Shown here one piece after another: positions 16,929-25,130 of a stretch of DNA of 52,286 nucleotides (position 1 is its first letter; each line of letters begins with the position of its first letter). A model generated the notes under the pieces. The model did no database searches. It was given only the letters and a program-made list of their open reading frames with translations, and was not told the DNA's origin. The stretch lies in contig RFZW01000003.1 of NCBI GenBank assembly GCA_009920495.1, positions 1 to 52,286 on the forward strand, read 5' to 3'. This DNA comes from Chitinophagia bacterium (GTDB taxonomy: Bacteria > Bacteroidota > Bacteroidia > Chitinophagales > Chitinophagaceae). Position numbers and translations under genes: made by a program.

Positions 16929-17693
16929 ATGAGATTACAGAATAGGGTGGCAATTGTAACAGGCGCTGCTGAATCCATAGGTAAAGCAATTGCACTTCGT
17001 TTTGCAAGGGAGGGCGCAAGCGTAGTTGTTAATTATCATACCAAAGCTGATTTAGCAGCCCAAGTAGTTATGCAAATCATACAGGAAGGCGGTCATGCAA
17101 TTGCTCTTTGTGCTGACGTTTCTAATGAGGTTGAAGTGCAAGAAATGATTCAAGCAACCATTACAACATTTGGCAGGGTTGATATTTTAGTAAATAATGC
17201 AGGAATTGATCCACGTAAAACTTGGAATGAAATTACTGTGGAAGATTGGGATCATGTCATGGCAACCAATGTAAGATCACAATTTATATGTGCTAAGGCA
17301 GTTTTCCCATTGATGAAGCAACAAGATTATGGAAAAATAATCAATGTATCTTCTGTTGTTTTTTTAACTGGTCAAAAAGGGTATGTGCACTATGTAGCAT
17401 CAAAAGGTGCAATCATAGGATTTACTCGGGCACTCGCCAACGAAATTGGCATGCATCATATAAATGTCAATGCTATTATATTGGGAGCAATACATACAGA
17501 GAATGAATTGGAAAAATTGGGCTCTTTGGAAGCACAGGAAAAAGCAACGAATATGTTAATTGACATTCAAGCTATTCCGCAGAGAATTCAGACGAGTGAT
17601 ATAGAAGGAACATTTTTATTTCTAGCTTCTGCTGATAGTGATTTAATTACAGGGCAATCAATGAATATAGATGGCGGCTGGATGATGCACTAA
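16929..17693 (+). CDS. SDR family oxidoreductase (first of three)
   Basis: This is a classical short-chain dehydrogenase of 254 residues. It has the cofactor motif TGAAESIG (11-18), NNAG (89-92), a catalytic Ser near 141-142 and YVASK (Y155, K159). The end TGQSMNIDGGWMMH is typical of the FabG-like group. It probably oxidises or reduces a hydroxyl of the sugar acid handled by the neighbouring dehydratase. Spacing to the neighbours is 34-37 bp, consistent with one operon. Confidence 0.88.
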   Translation: MRLQNRVAIVTGAAESIGKAIALRFAREGASVVVNYHTKADLAAQVVMQIIQEGGHAIALCADVSNEVEVQEMIQATITTFGRVDILVNNAGIDPRKTWNEITVEDWDHVMATNVRSQFICAKAVFPLMKQQDYGKIINVSSVVFLTGQKGYVHYVASKGAIIGFTRALANEIGMHHINVNAIILGAIHTENELEKLGSLEAQEKATNMLIDIQAIPQRIQTSDIEGTFLFLASADSDLITGQSMNIDGGWMMH

Positions 17694-17727
17694 TCATCAC
17701 CGTATAAAAAGATATAAATTAAAAGTT

Positions 17728-19182
17728 ATGAGGGTTGCATTATTAGGTATTGTTCATGAATCAAACACCTTCGTAATTGCCCCTACGACCCTTAATAAAT
17801 TTAAGGAAAGTCGCTTACTTTTTGAAAATGATATAATACTGCAATACAAAAATTCATTTCATGAATTGGGCGGAATGATTGAAGTATTAGAAATGAACGA
17901 AATAGAAATTGTCCCAATACTTTATGCGGAAGCTACGCCTGGTGGTAAGGTGACTAAGGAAGCTTTTGAGTTTCTTTTACAGGAGGCTATCACTAGGATA
18001 AAACAACAACTTCCCTTAGATGGTTGCCTTGTAGTGCCTCATGGCGCAGGCGTTTGCGAAGCATATGATGATATGGATGGCTTTTGGCTTAGTCAATTGA
18101 GAGCAACTGTAGGCGATACAATACCAATTATTGGAACACTCGATCCACATGCAAATGTTAGTCAGCTAATGATTCATTCAACAAATGCACTTGTTGCTTA
18201 TAAAACAAATCCGCACATTGATCAAAGAGATGCAGGTAAGGAAGCTGCAAGCATGATGGTTAATTTACTTCTTGGTAAGATTAAACCAGTTCAAATTTTT
18301 TCGTCACTGCCACTTATAATAGGTATAGAGCAGCAATTTTCTGGAGAAAATCCATATAAATATTTGTTACAACTATCTGCTGAAATTTGTGAAATGGATG
18401 GGATCCTTTCGGCTAGTATTTTACTCGGATTTCCTTATGCTGATGTACATGAAATGGGCGCTTCACTTATTGTAATATCAAATGGGGATCGGGAGATAGG
18501 AAATGTAGCCCTTAAAAAGATTGAAAATTATTCCAACAAAGGGTTATTTGTTGGGACCAAACATGAAATAGCTTCCTTAATTAATAAAGTGAATACCATT
18601 GAAAAGCCTGTTTTATTATTAGATATGGGTGACAATGTAGGTGGAGGCGCACCTGGTAATAGTATTTATCTACTTGACCAACTAGAGGATGCCGGAATAA
18701 AAAATACATTCATCTGTATTTATGATCCAGTTTGTGTAGCTAATTTAATGGATGTTGAGATTGGTGCATCCGTTGAAATTAATTTTGGCGTAAGCCATGA
18801 AAAAGTTGAAACAAGGGTTATACAAGTTACCTTAGTTTGGAAGGGGCATGGAAAATTTGATGAACACAAGCCTAGACATGGCGGACAAATTCATTTTGAT
18901 ATGGGAAATATTGCCATCGTAAAAACAAACAATCAGGATGTTGTAATGCTAACCTCGTTAAGAATAGCACCGTATAGTTTAGTACAACTTACTGCCTTTA
19001 ATATTGACCCTACTTCATTCAACGCAATTGTTGCAAAAGGAGTGAATGCCCCTATTGCTGCTTATGCAGAAGTTTGTAAAAACTTTATTCAAATGAATAC
19101 TCCTGGTGTGACGCAAGCAGATGTAACCCAATTAAATTACAAAAAAAGAAGCGTTCCTTTATTTCCATTTGAAAACGAATAA
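17728..19182 (+). CDS. M81 family metallopeptidase-like protein (MlrC-like)
   Basis: The 484-residue protein matches the DUF1485/M81 family: MRVALLGIVHESNTF at the start, LVVPHGAGV, the metal-site GTLDPHANVS (D139, H141) and KTNPHIDQRDAG (H163), and LLDMGDNVGGGAPGNS in the second half. MlrC from microcystin degraders is the named member and cleaves peptide bonds. Most homologues sit in small-molecule catabolic clusters, where their role is unknown and may be an amidohydrolase step. It precedes a class III aminotransferase by 25 bp, which hints at a nitrogen-containing substrate. Confidence 0.85.
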   Translation: MRVALLGIVHESNTFVIAPTTLNKFKESRLLFENDIILQYKNSFHELGGMIEVLEMNEIEIVPILYAEATPGGKVTKEAFEFLLQEAITRIKQQLPLDGCLVVPHGAGVCEAYDDMDGFWLSQLRATVGDTIPIIGTLDPHANVSQLMIHSTNALVAYKTNPHIDQRDAGKEAASMMVNLLLGKIKPVQIFSSLPLIIGIEQQFSGENPYKYLLQLSAEICEMDGILSASILLGFPYADVHEMGASLIVISNGDREIGNVALKKIENYSNKGLFVGTKHEIASLINKVNTIEKPVLLLDMGDNVGGGAPGNSIYLLDQLEDAGIKNTFICIYDPVCVANLMDVEIGASVEINFGVSHEKVETRVIQVTLVWKGHGKFDEHKPRHGGQIHFDMGNIAIVKTNNQDVVMLTSLRIAPYSLVQLTAFNIDPTSFNAIVAKGVNAPIAAYAEVCKNFIQMNTPGVTQADVTQLNYKKRSVPLFPFENE

Positions 19183-19207
19183 ATTTAAACATTAAAAAAT
19201 ATATATT

Positions 19208-20512
19208 ATGTCTGAAATATCTTATGCTAATTCTGCGCTTCTATTGGAACGCGCCAAAAAAGTAATTGCGGGTGGCGTATGTTCTGAATTTAGAAAGTAC
19301 AATCATCCGCATGCCATTTTTTACACACATGCCAAAGGAAGTAAAATATATGATGTAGATGGAAATGAATATCTTGATTTTACTTTGAGTCAAGGACCCA
19401 TGATTTTAGGGCACTCTCATCCCACTGTATTAACTGCGATAGAAGAATATTCAAGACAAGGTCAAATGTTTGCAGGGCAGCACATTAAAGAAATAGCGCT
19501 TGCTGAAAAATTAAACGAAATTATACCTAGTGCGGAACTTTTACGTTTTTGCTTAGATGGTTCAGAAGCTGTTCAAACTGCATTTCGTGTAGCTAGGGCA
19601 AAAACCGGCAAGAAGAAATTCATCAGATTTGAAGGCCATTATCATGGTTGGCTTGACAATGTTGCCTGGGGTTTATCAACCCCATCATTAGAAGCTTTGG
19701 GGGATAGAACTTCCCCTAATATTTATCCTTGGAGTCAGGGTATTTCAGCTGAATCGAAAGATGAATTTATTGTTTTACCATGGAATGATCTTGCCTTGTT
19801 AGAAAAGACAATGTCGGAAATGCATCATGAAATTGCGGCTATTATAACAGAGCCAATCATGTGTAATAATGGGTGTATTTTACCTGCCCAAGGTTTCTTA
19901 GAAGGGATTAGATCCATTTGCGATAAATATAACAGTGCATTTATACTTGACGAAGTGATTACTGGTTTCAGACTTAGTTTGGGTGGGGCACAACAATATT
20001 TTAATATCGTGCCGGATATTTCAATTTTTGCAAAAGCGTTGGGAAGTGGTTATCCAATTAGCGCAATTGTAGGTAAAAGGGAATGGATGTCTTTAATAGA
20101 AGAATCAAAAGTGATACATGCAGGCACCATGAATTCAAGTAATCCAACGGTTGCCGCCGCACTTGCGACCATTTCTGTTTTAGAACAAGAGCAACCTTAT
20201 GAACGCATGTTTATGCTAGGAAATAAATTAATGAATGGATTAAGAAAAGCAGCGGCTGTAGCAAATCAAAAAGTACTTGTGCAAGGTCCTGGCCCCATGT
20301 TTATTCTTGCTTTTACAGAACATACAGCTTTTAATGATTATAGAGATACCTTTTCAGGTGACAAAGCAAAATTGGCAAAATTTATTGCTAGGATGCATAA
20401 TAGCAAAATCAGAATTATTGGACGTGGGCTTTGGTATATTAGTGCAGTACATACCGAAGAAGAGGTTGATCATGCAATCAAAATAGCAGCTGAAGTATTT
20501 TTAACTTTATAA
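19208..20512 (+). CDS. class III aminotransferase (glutamate-1-semialdehyde aminomutase-like)
   Basis: This is a PLP-dependent fold type I enzyme of 434 residues. LDEVITGFR carries the cofactor-binding D248, and the PLP lysine is K276 in FAKALGSGYP. GSEAVQTAFRVARA (phosphate-binding loop) and GHYHGWLD are also family-typical. Although the sequence resembles HemL, the genomic setting is catabolic and the N-terminus differs, so it is more likely an amino-sugar or omega-amino acid aminotransferase. It lies between the M81 and SDR genes with 23-25 bp spacing. Confidence 0.85.
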   Translation: MSEISYANSALLLERAKKVIAGGVCSEFRKYNHPHAIFYTHAKGSKIYDVDGNEYLDFTLSQGPMILGHSHPTVLTAIEEYSRQGQMFAGQHIKEIALAEKLNEIIPSAELLRFCLDGSEAVQTAFRVARAKTGKKKFIRFEGHYHGWLDNVAWGLSTPSLEALGDRTSPNIYPWSQGISAESKDEFIVLPWNDLALLEKTMSEMHHEIAAIITEPIMCNNGCILPAQGFLEGIRSICDKYNSAFILDEVITGFRLSLGGAQQYFNIVPDISIFAKALGSGYPISAIVGKREWMSLIEESKVIHAGTMNSSNPTVAAALATISVLEQEQPYERMFMLGNKLMNGLRKAAAVANQKVLVQGPGPMFILAFTEHTAFNDYRDTFSGDKAKLAKFIARMHNSKIRIIGRGLWYISAVHTEEEVDHAIKIAAEVFLTL

Positions 20513-20535
20513 TTTTTTTACTTTAAATATTTACA

Positions 20536-21294
20536 ATGAAAGATAAATTTGAATTAACCAATAAGGTCGCCCTAATCACTGGGGGTGGTTCTGGAATTGG
20601 TTTGGGCATTGCTGCTGCATATATTGCGCTTGGCGCAAAGGTGGCCATTACGGGTCGAAATATTACTAAATTGGAAGCTGCGAAATTAGCACTAGGTGAT
20701 CATTGCTTTATTTATGTAAATGATGTAACGCAAAAAGATACGCATGAAAAATTAGTAGAGACCATTGAAAAGGAAGTAGGGCCGATCGAAATTTTAGTCA
20801 ATAATGCGGGTATTCACAATAAAAAACCTTCCATTGAAGTAACAGATGCTGAATTTCAAATGGTCATGGATACTAATATTAATAGTGTTTTTGCACTCAC
20901 TCGAACCGTATTAAAATATATGATGCCTCGAGAAAAAGGTTCGGTAATAAGTATTAGTTCCATGGCAGCACTTTTTGGTATTACACAGGTGGTCGCTTAC
21001 AGCAGTGCTAAAACAGCCTTATTAGGTATGACAAGATCACTTGCATCAGAGTATTCGCATACGGGTGTTCGATTCAACGCGATTGCGCCTGGTTTTATAG
21101 AAACAAAAATGTTTTTAGATATCATGGAAAAAGATCCAAAGCGAAAAGAAAAAATTCTTTCTCGCACGCCTGCACGCCGATTTGGAACAACAGAAGATGT
21201 TGCTTATGCTGCTGTGTATTTAGCAGCTGATGTTTCCAATTTTATAACAGGGGTTTGTCTTCCAGTAGACGGGGGAAACTCAATTGGTTTTTAA
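20536..21294 (+). CDS. SDR family oxidoreductase (second of three)
   Basis: This is a classical SDR of 252 residues with TGGGSGIG (15-22), NNAG (90-93), Ser near 141-142 and YSSAK (Y155, K159), ending FITGVCLPVDGGNSIGF. The profile is that of gluconate 5-dehydrogenase or 2-keto-deoxygluconate dehydrogenase-type enzymes (inference from general resemblance). It closes the + strand run. The next gene, on the other strand, ends only 21 bp away with no clear terminator hairpin between them. Confidence 0.87.
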   Translation: MKDKFELTNKVALITGGGSGIGLGIAAAYIALGAKVAITGRNITKLEAAKLALGDHCFIYVNDVTQKDTHEKLVETIEKEVGPIEILVNNAGIHNKKPSIEVTDAEFQMVMDTNINSVFALTRTVLKYMMPREKGSVISISSMAALFGITQVVAYSSAKTALLGMTRSLASEYSHTGVRFNAIAPGFIETKMFLDIMEKDPKRKEKILSRTPARRFGTTEDVAYAAVYLAADVSNFITGVCLPVDGGNSIGF

Positions 21295-21315
21295 TCTTGC
21301 TTATCAATTTATATT

Positions 21316-22164
21316 TTATTTATGACAGGCTAGTTTTTGACCAATTGCATTTATTTTAATTTTACTAATATGCCAAGCACCTAGATTAGCTGTAAATAAT
21401 TCATTAAAATTTTTACCGCCAAAGGCTAGGTTGGTTGGGTTACACAAACCATGGGCCTCCCAATCATCAATAAGTAAATGGACTTCTTGTTTGGGACTAA
21501 TTTTATAAATATAATTGGGAGCATAACAACTAACATAAAGATTTTGATCTGCATCAAATGCCAATCCATCCGGGCAACTTCGCGGTAAACTACAGTAAAC
21601 CTCGCGCTTACCTGCAGTCCCATCTGGATGAATGGCAATGCGCTCAACGCCAGGAAGCCAGGTACAAGCAACATACAGCCAGTCTTCATTTAAAGATAGT
21701 GCAAGGCCATTTGAAAAATTAAATGGACCAGCATGCCAAATTTTACCATGACCATGTTGATTAAAACAAAATATTTTACCTGTGGTTTGTCTAAATGCAC
21801 CACTTTCCGATATCCATAGTTTTCCATTTTTACTGAAGCATGGATAATTGGGAATATTAAATGAAACGTCTTCAGCGCCTGTTGCAAATTTTGTTAACTC
21901 ATTTGTTGCCAATGCTAATTTCCATACACAATGGTTTTTCATATCACAAATAGCTAGCCATGATACATCTGGTGAAAAGGCAATTCCAAGAATAAATCCA
22001 TGTGTATTTGCAATTTCAATTATTTCTTGTCCGTCAGGAGATACCTTATATATTTGACCTGCCTCGCCCCCTGCCCATACAGATCCGTCTGGGTGGACTG
22101 CAACACATTCTGGATGGTCTAGCCCGTCTGCGAAAATTTCAATATCGTCAATGGTAATATTCAT
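21316..22164 (-). CDS. SMP-30/gluconolactonase-like beta-propeller protein
   Basis: The 282-residue protein has the SMP-30/LRE pattern: DDIEIFADGLDHPECVAVHPDG at the start, repeated blade motifs (GFILGIAFSPDVSWLAICD, FNFSNGLALSLNEDWLYVA) and SCPDGLAFDADQNLYVSC with metal-ligand type Asn/Asp residues. Family members hydrolyse sugar lactones with a divalent metal. It has no signal peptide, so it is probably cytosolic. It would open the lactone formed when an SDR or AKR oxidises the sugar. It is the last gene of the minus-strand group under the AraC gene. Confidence 0.82.
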   Translation of the reverse strand: MNITIDDIEIFADGLDHPECVAVHPDGSVWAGGEAGQIYKVSPDGQEIIEIANTHGFILGIAFSPDVSWLAICDMKNHCVWKLALATNELTKFATGAEDVSFNIPNYPCFSKNGKLWISESGAFRQTTGKIFCFNQHGHGKIWHAGPFNFSNGLALSLNEDWLYVACTWLPGVERIAIHPDGTAGKREVYCSLPRSCPDGLAFDADQNLYVSCYAPNYIYKISPKQEVHLLIDDWEAHGLCNPTNLAFGGKNFNELFTANLGAWHISKIKINAIGQKLACHK

Positions 22165-22229
22165 AATTTAATTAATTTAAATTCTTTCGTTTTTTGTTTT
22201 TGAATAAAATTTCAAATGCACTAAAATTG

Positions 22230-22982
22230 TTATTTCTTACTTCCTGCAATTGTAATACCAAGTCCCCCATCAATTCTAAATGCTTGACCTGTAATAAAGG
22301 ATGACTTATCATCACACAAATATTTTACAAGTTCCGCGACCTCCTCAGGGGTACCGATACGTTTTGGTAAATGCATCTCGATGCATTCCTCCATCACCGC
22401 TGCCGGATCTGGTGACAAGTTAATAGCGTCACGTAACATAGGGGTATCGATAGTTCCAGGGCAAACTGCTACACATCGAATTAGGGGTGCATAATCTACC
22501 GCAATACTTCTGGTTAGTCCTAATATGGCAGTTTTAGCTGTTGTATAAGCGGAAACATTTTGTTGGCTTACGAAAGCTTGCACACTTGCAATATTTATGA
22601 CCACTCCCTTTTTGCTTTCTAGCATAAAAGGAATTGCATACTTAGCACAAAGAAAAAAACTTTTTAAATTTACATTCATCACTAAGTCCCAATCATCGGA
22701 ACTGGTTTCTGTTACCGAACCATATCGCTGAATTCCTGCATTATTAATCAAGTAATCAACCGACCCAAAATGGTTTTTAATTTTATGAATGGTATTTTTA
22801 ACTGCATTTTCATCTGACACATCACAAACTACTGACATGGATCGCTCTTTGTCAGTAGGACTTATAACATCAATATCTAAAAGCCCAACATTTGCACCCG
22901 CTTCCAAAAAAACCTTAGCACAAGCAGCGCCAATGCCTTTGGCGGCCCCAGTAATTACAATTGTTTTATTTTGATAGTTCAT
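22230..22982 (-). CDS. SDR family oxidoreductase (third of three)
   Basis: This is a 250-residue classical SDR with TGAAKGIG (11-18), INNAG near 80, Ser in NIASVQ and YTTAK (Y146, K150); the end FITGQAFRIDGGLGITI is typical. It resembles the L-fucose or L-rhamnose dehydrogenase type (inference). Its start overlaps the end of the upstream epimerase-like gene by 17 bp, so the two are co-transcribed. The lactonase-like gene lies 65 bp downstream, which would give a dehydrogenase-lactonase pair. Confidence 0.87.
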   Translation of the reverse strand: MNYQNKTIVITGAAKGIGAACAKVFLEAGANVGLLDIDVISPTDKERSMSVVCDVSDENAVKNTIHKIKNHFGSVDYLINNAGIQRYGSVTETSSDDWDLVMNVNLKSFFLCAKYAIPFMLESKKGVVINIASVQAFVSQQNVSAYTTAKTAILGLTRSIAVDYAPLIRCVAVCPGTIDTPMLRDAINLSPDPAAVMEECIEMHLPKRIGTPEEVAELVKYLCDDKSSFITGQAFRIDGGLGITIAGSKK

Positions 22983-24015
22983 ATAATATTGATGCGTTTT
23001 CGGTAAATGAAATATTTACAATATCTTTTTTTGTTATTAGTTTAATTTTTTCATTTTCTATCATGATATCACACACCCCGTCAAATCCTAGTGGAGGCGT
23101 TATCATAAAGGAGATATATTTTTTCTCAATGGTTTCACCTGCATCAATGAATCCGACAGTTTTTTCATTAAATAGTAGGGGCGTATTTAATATTTCATGA
23201 AATGGTTGATGAATAGCCGAATCTCCAAATTCAAGTCCCATGTAAATTAAATTACCTTCTTGCACATGCTCCCAAATATGTATCCAAGGATAATCTTTTC
23301 TTGGCCACAGGTATCCTATCAAAATATTACTAGTAGGATTATAAGCGGTGATCCATCCATAACTTGATTTTTCTGCAACAATATAGCTACGTACAATATC
23401 TTCTCGATGGTCCAATTCCGCGTTCATCTTTTTTTGATGCAATTCCATGTTCTGTTGTTCCCATGGTATCGTATTGGTATCGATATTTTTATAGTCGGAT
23501 TGGTCAAAGCCAATAGTTGCGTTACAGTCTACCATTATTTTATTATCAAGAAATGGTGCTGCGATGGTAGGATGTTGCACCATACTGCATAACCTCCCTA
23601 GTGGATTAAAATTTACAACCTGCTCCTTGACTAAGAAAATAGGGGAGACTGGATCTAAATAAATTTCGCGGTTAACTTTTAATCCTTCCAATACAGATGT
23701 TGCATGCATTTCTAAATAGTCATCCTTCGTCGAAATCGCATTTTCCCATGTCATATTTGCTAATTGACCATGATCAGGTAGTCCTGCATTTTTTTCTCCC
23801 GATGAAGGTTCGCCCCATCGTCCTAGACATAAAAAATGACCTTGGTAGGCTGCCCCGTTTCGATTATTTACAGGCATTAAATTCTTTGGATATGAAAAAG
23901 ATAGCGGGTTAATGCCTGTAGCTTTAAGCTGGAAGTCAATGATGGCACCTCCATCTAAGTTAATGGATAAGGAAGCGCTTTCATTTTCAATGCAGGCCTT
24001 GCTTTTTTTAGACAT
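22966..24015 (-). CDS. galactose-mutarotase-like / aldose epimerase-fold protein
   Basis: The 349-residue protein looks like a member of the large beta-sandwich mutarotase superfamily: NGAAYQGHFLCLGRWGEPS near residue 55, PDHGQLANMTWE with a His, a central VQHPTIAAPFLD, and DYPWIHIWEHVQEG. These motifs suggest binding of a sugar in an open groove. I cannot assign it to a characterised family with certainty. It could be a sugar 1-epimerase serving the neighbouring dehydrogenase. No signal peptide. It lies 55 bp downstream of the AraC gene and overlaps the SDR gene by 17 bp. Confidence 0.68.
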   Translation of the reverse strand: MSKKSKACIENESASLSINLDGGAIIDFQLKATGINPLSFSYPKNLMPVNNRNGAAYQGHFLCLGRWGEPSSGEKNAGLPDHGQLANMTWENAISTKDDYLEMHATSVLEGLKVNREIYLDPVSPIFLVKEQVVNFNPLGRLCSMVQHPTIAAPFLDNKIMVDCNATIGFDQSDYKNIDTNTIPWEQQNMELHQKKMNAELDHREDIVRSYIVAEKSSYGWITAYNPTSNILIGYLWPRKDYPWIHIWEHVQEGNLIYMGLEFGDSAIHQPFHEILNTPLLFNEKTVGFIDAGETIEKKYISFMITPPLGFDGVCDIMIENEKIKLITKKDIVNISFTENASILYELSK

Positions 24016-24070
24016 TACAGCAATATTTATTTTAATACCTGAAATTGATAAAACAAGCCATTCATTTTTA

Positions 24071-24943
24071 TCAATTATCGGTTATCAGAGATTCTGAATT
24101 TATTTTTTTAAATTCTGCAGGTGTTTTCCCAGTATGTTGTTTAAAATACCTGAAAAAATTAGCAAAGTTTACAAAGCCACATTCATTACTAATTTGAGAA
24201 GTACTTAGGTTACTTTCAGTTAACAATTTACATGCATGTTTAATTCTAATTTCATGTAAAAAATTAGTATATGTTTTACCTGTTTTTATTTTAAAATATC
24301 TGCAAAAGGAATGCTTACTCAAACAAGCAATAGAAGCAATTTCCTTGGTATCAATTTTTTTATAAAAGTTTTTGATGGTGTATGAGTAAACGTCATTAAT
24401 TCTGTCCTCAACATGTTCGTTGACTAAAGGCACGAAACCAATAGGCAATATGACGCTTCTTTCCTTTGATTTTTCAATTAAATTTAAAGTTTGCAAAAGA
24501 AGTAAAATTTTATCAGATCCGTTTGCATTTAACATTTTTTGCATCAAAGCACCAACGGCACTTTTTGTTTTTCCTTTAAGCAGTAAGCCCCTTTCTGCTT
24601 TTTTTAATAATGTTTTTATTTTCAACAAGTCAGGAAGATTTAAAAAATCCTTGCCCCAAAAGTCTTCTAAAAAGTGTAAAACCAATGTCCGTACTTTTAT
24701 ATTTTTATTTAAGTAACTGTCGTCGTTTTTGAAAAGATGCGGTAGCTCTTTGCCTAGTATAAAAACATCCCCTGATTTAAAATTTAAAATTTTATCTCCG
24801 ATGATACAAATACCATTGCCCTTTTCAAAATAGACTATTTCCACCTGAGGGTGATAGTAGTATTTGCTAGTTTGGTTACTATCGAGTTCTTCTCTGATAG
24901 AATAAGAAGGTGTTGTATCTAATTTTATTAAAATCGGCTTCAT
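24071..24943 (-). CDS. AraC family transcriptional regulator with N-terminal cupin
   Basis: The first half is a cupin-type sensor (YYYHPQVEIVYFEKGNGICI and FKSGDVFILGKELPHLFKND). The C-terminal 100 residues carry the two AraC helix-turn-helix units: TKEIASIACLSKHSFCRYFK and LSTSQISNECGFVNFANFFR, ending HTGKTPAEFKK. It probably senses a sugar directly in the cytoplasm. It is divergent from susC, and a motif in the shared 187-bp gap is repeated before the mutarotase gene at 6337. It is therefore the best candidate controller of the whole sugar region. Confidence 0.9.
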   Translation of the reverse strand: MKPILIKLDTTPSYSIREELDSNQTSKYYYHPQVEIVYFEKGNGICIIGDKILNFKSGDVFILGKELPHLFKNDDSYLNKNIKVRTLVLHFLEDFWGKDFLNLPDLLKIKTLLKKAERGLLLKGKTKSAVGALMQKMLNANGSDKILLLLQTLNLIEKSKERSVILPIGFVPLVNEHVEDRINDVYSYTIKNFYKKIDTKEIASIACLSKHSFCRYFKIKTGKTYTNFLHEIRIKHACKLLTESNLSTSQISNECGFVNFANFFRYFKQHTGKTPAEFKKINSESLITDN

Positions 24944-25010
24944 AAGTATTTAAATATATCACATAAATTAAATAATATTTACTAATTACATAAACTTAAT
25001 TATTGGATAG

Positions 25011-25042
25011 GCCAAAAAAGTACAATAATTGGCTTTTTTTTT
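25011..25042 (+). promoter_or_regulatory. inverted repeat and T-run between araC-type gene and susC, with motif shared with 6232
   Basis: GCCAA at 25011-25015 is complementary to TTGGC at 25029-25033, and nine T residues follow. The left arm and loop contain the 18-mer (25013-25030) that is nearly repeated at 6232-6249. As RNA on the + strand this could be a weak terminator or attenuator before susC. As DNA it could be an operator for the divergent AraC protein. The rest of the 24944-25130 gap is A/T-rich without a consensus promoter I would trust. Confidence 0.35.
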
Positions 25043-25130
25043 AATTTCATAACAAATTGTCAATCGCTAATTTGTGTATGTATATAAACCTGTGAGACCA
25101 CTCACATAAAACTTTTAAAAAAATTTAAAC

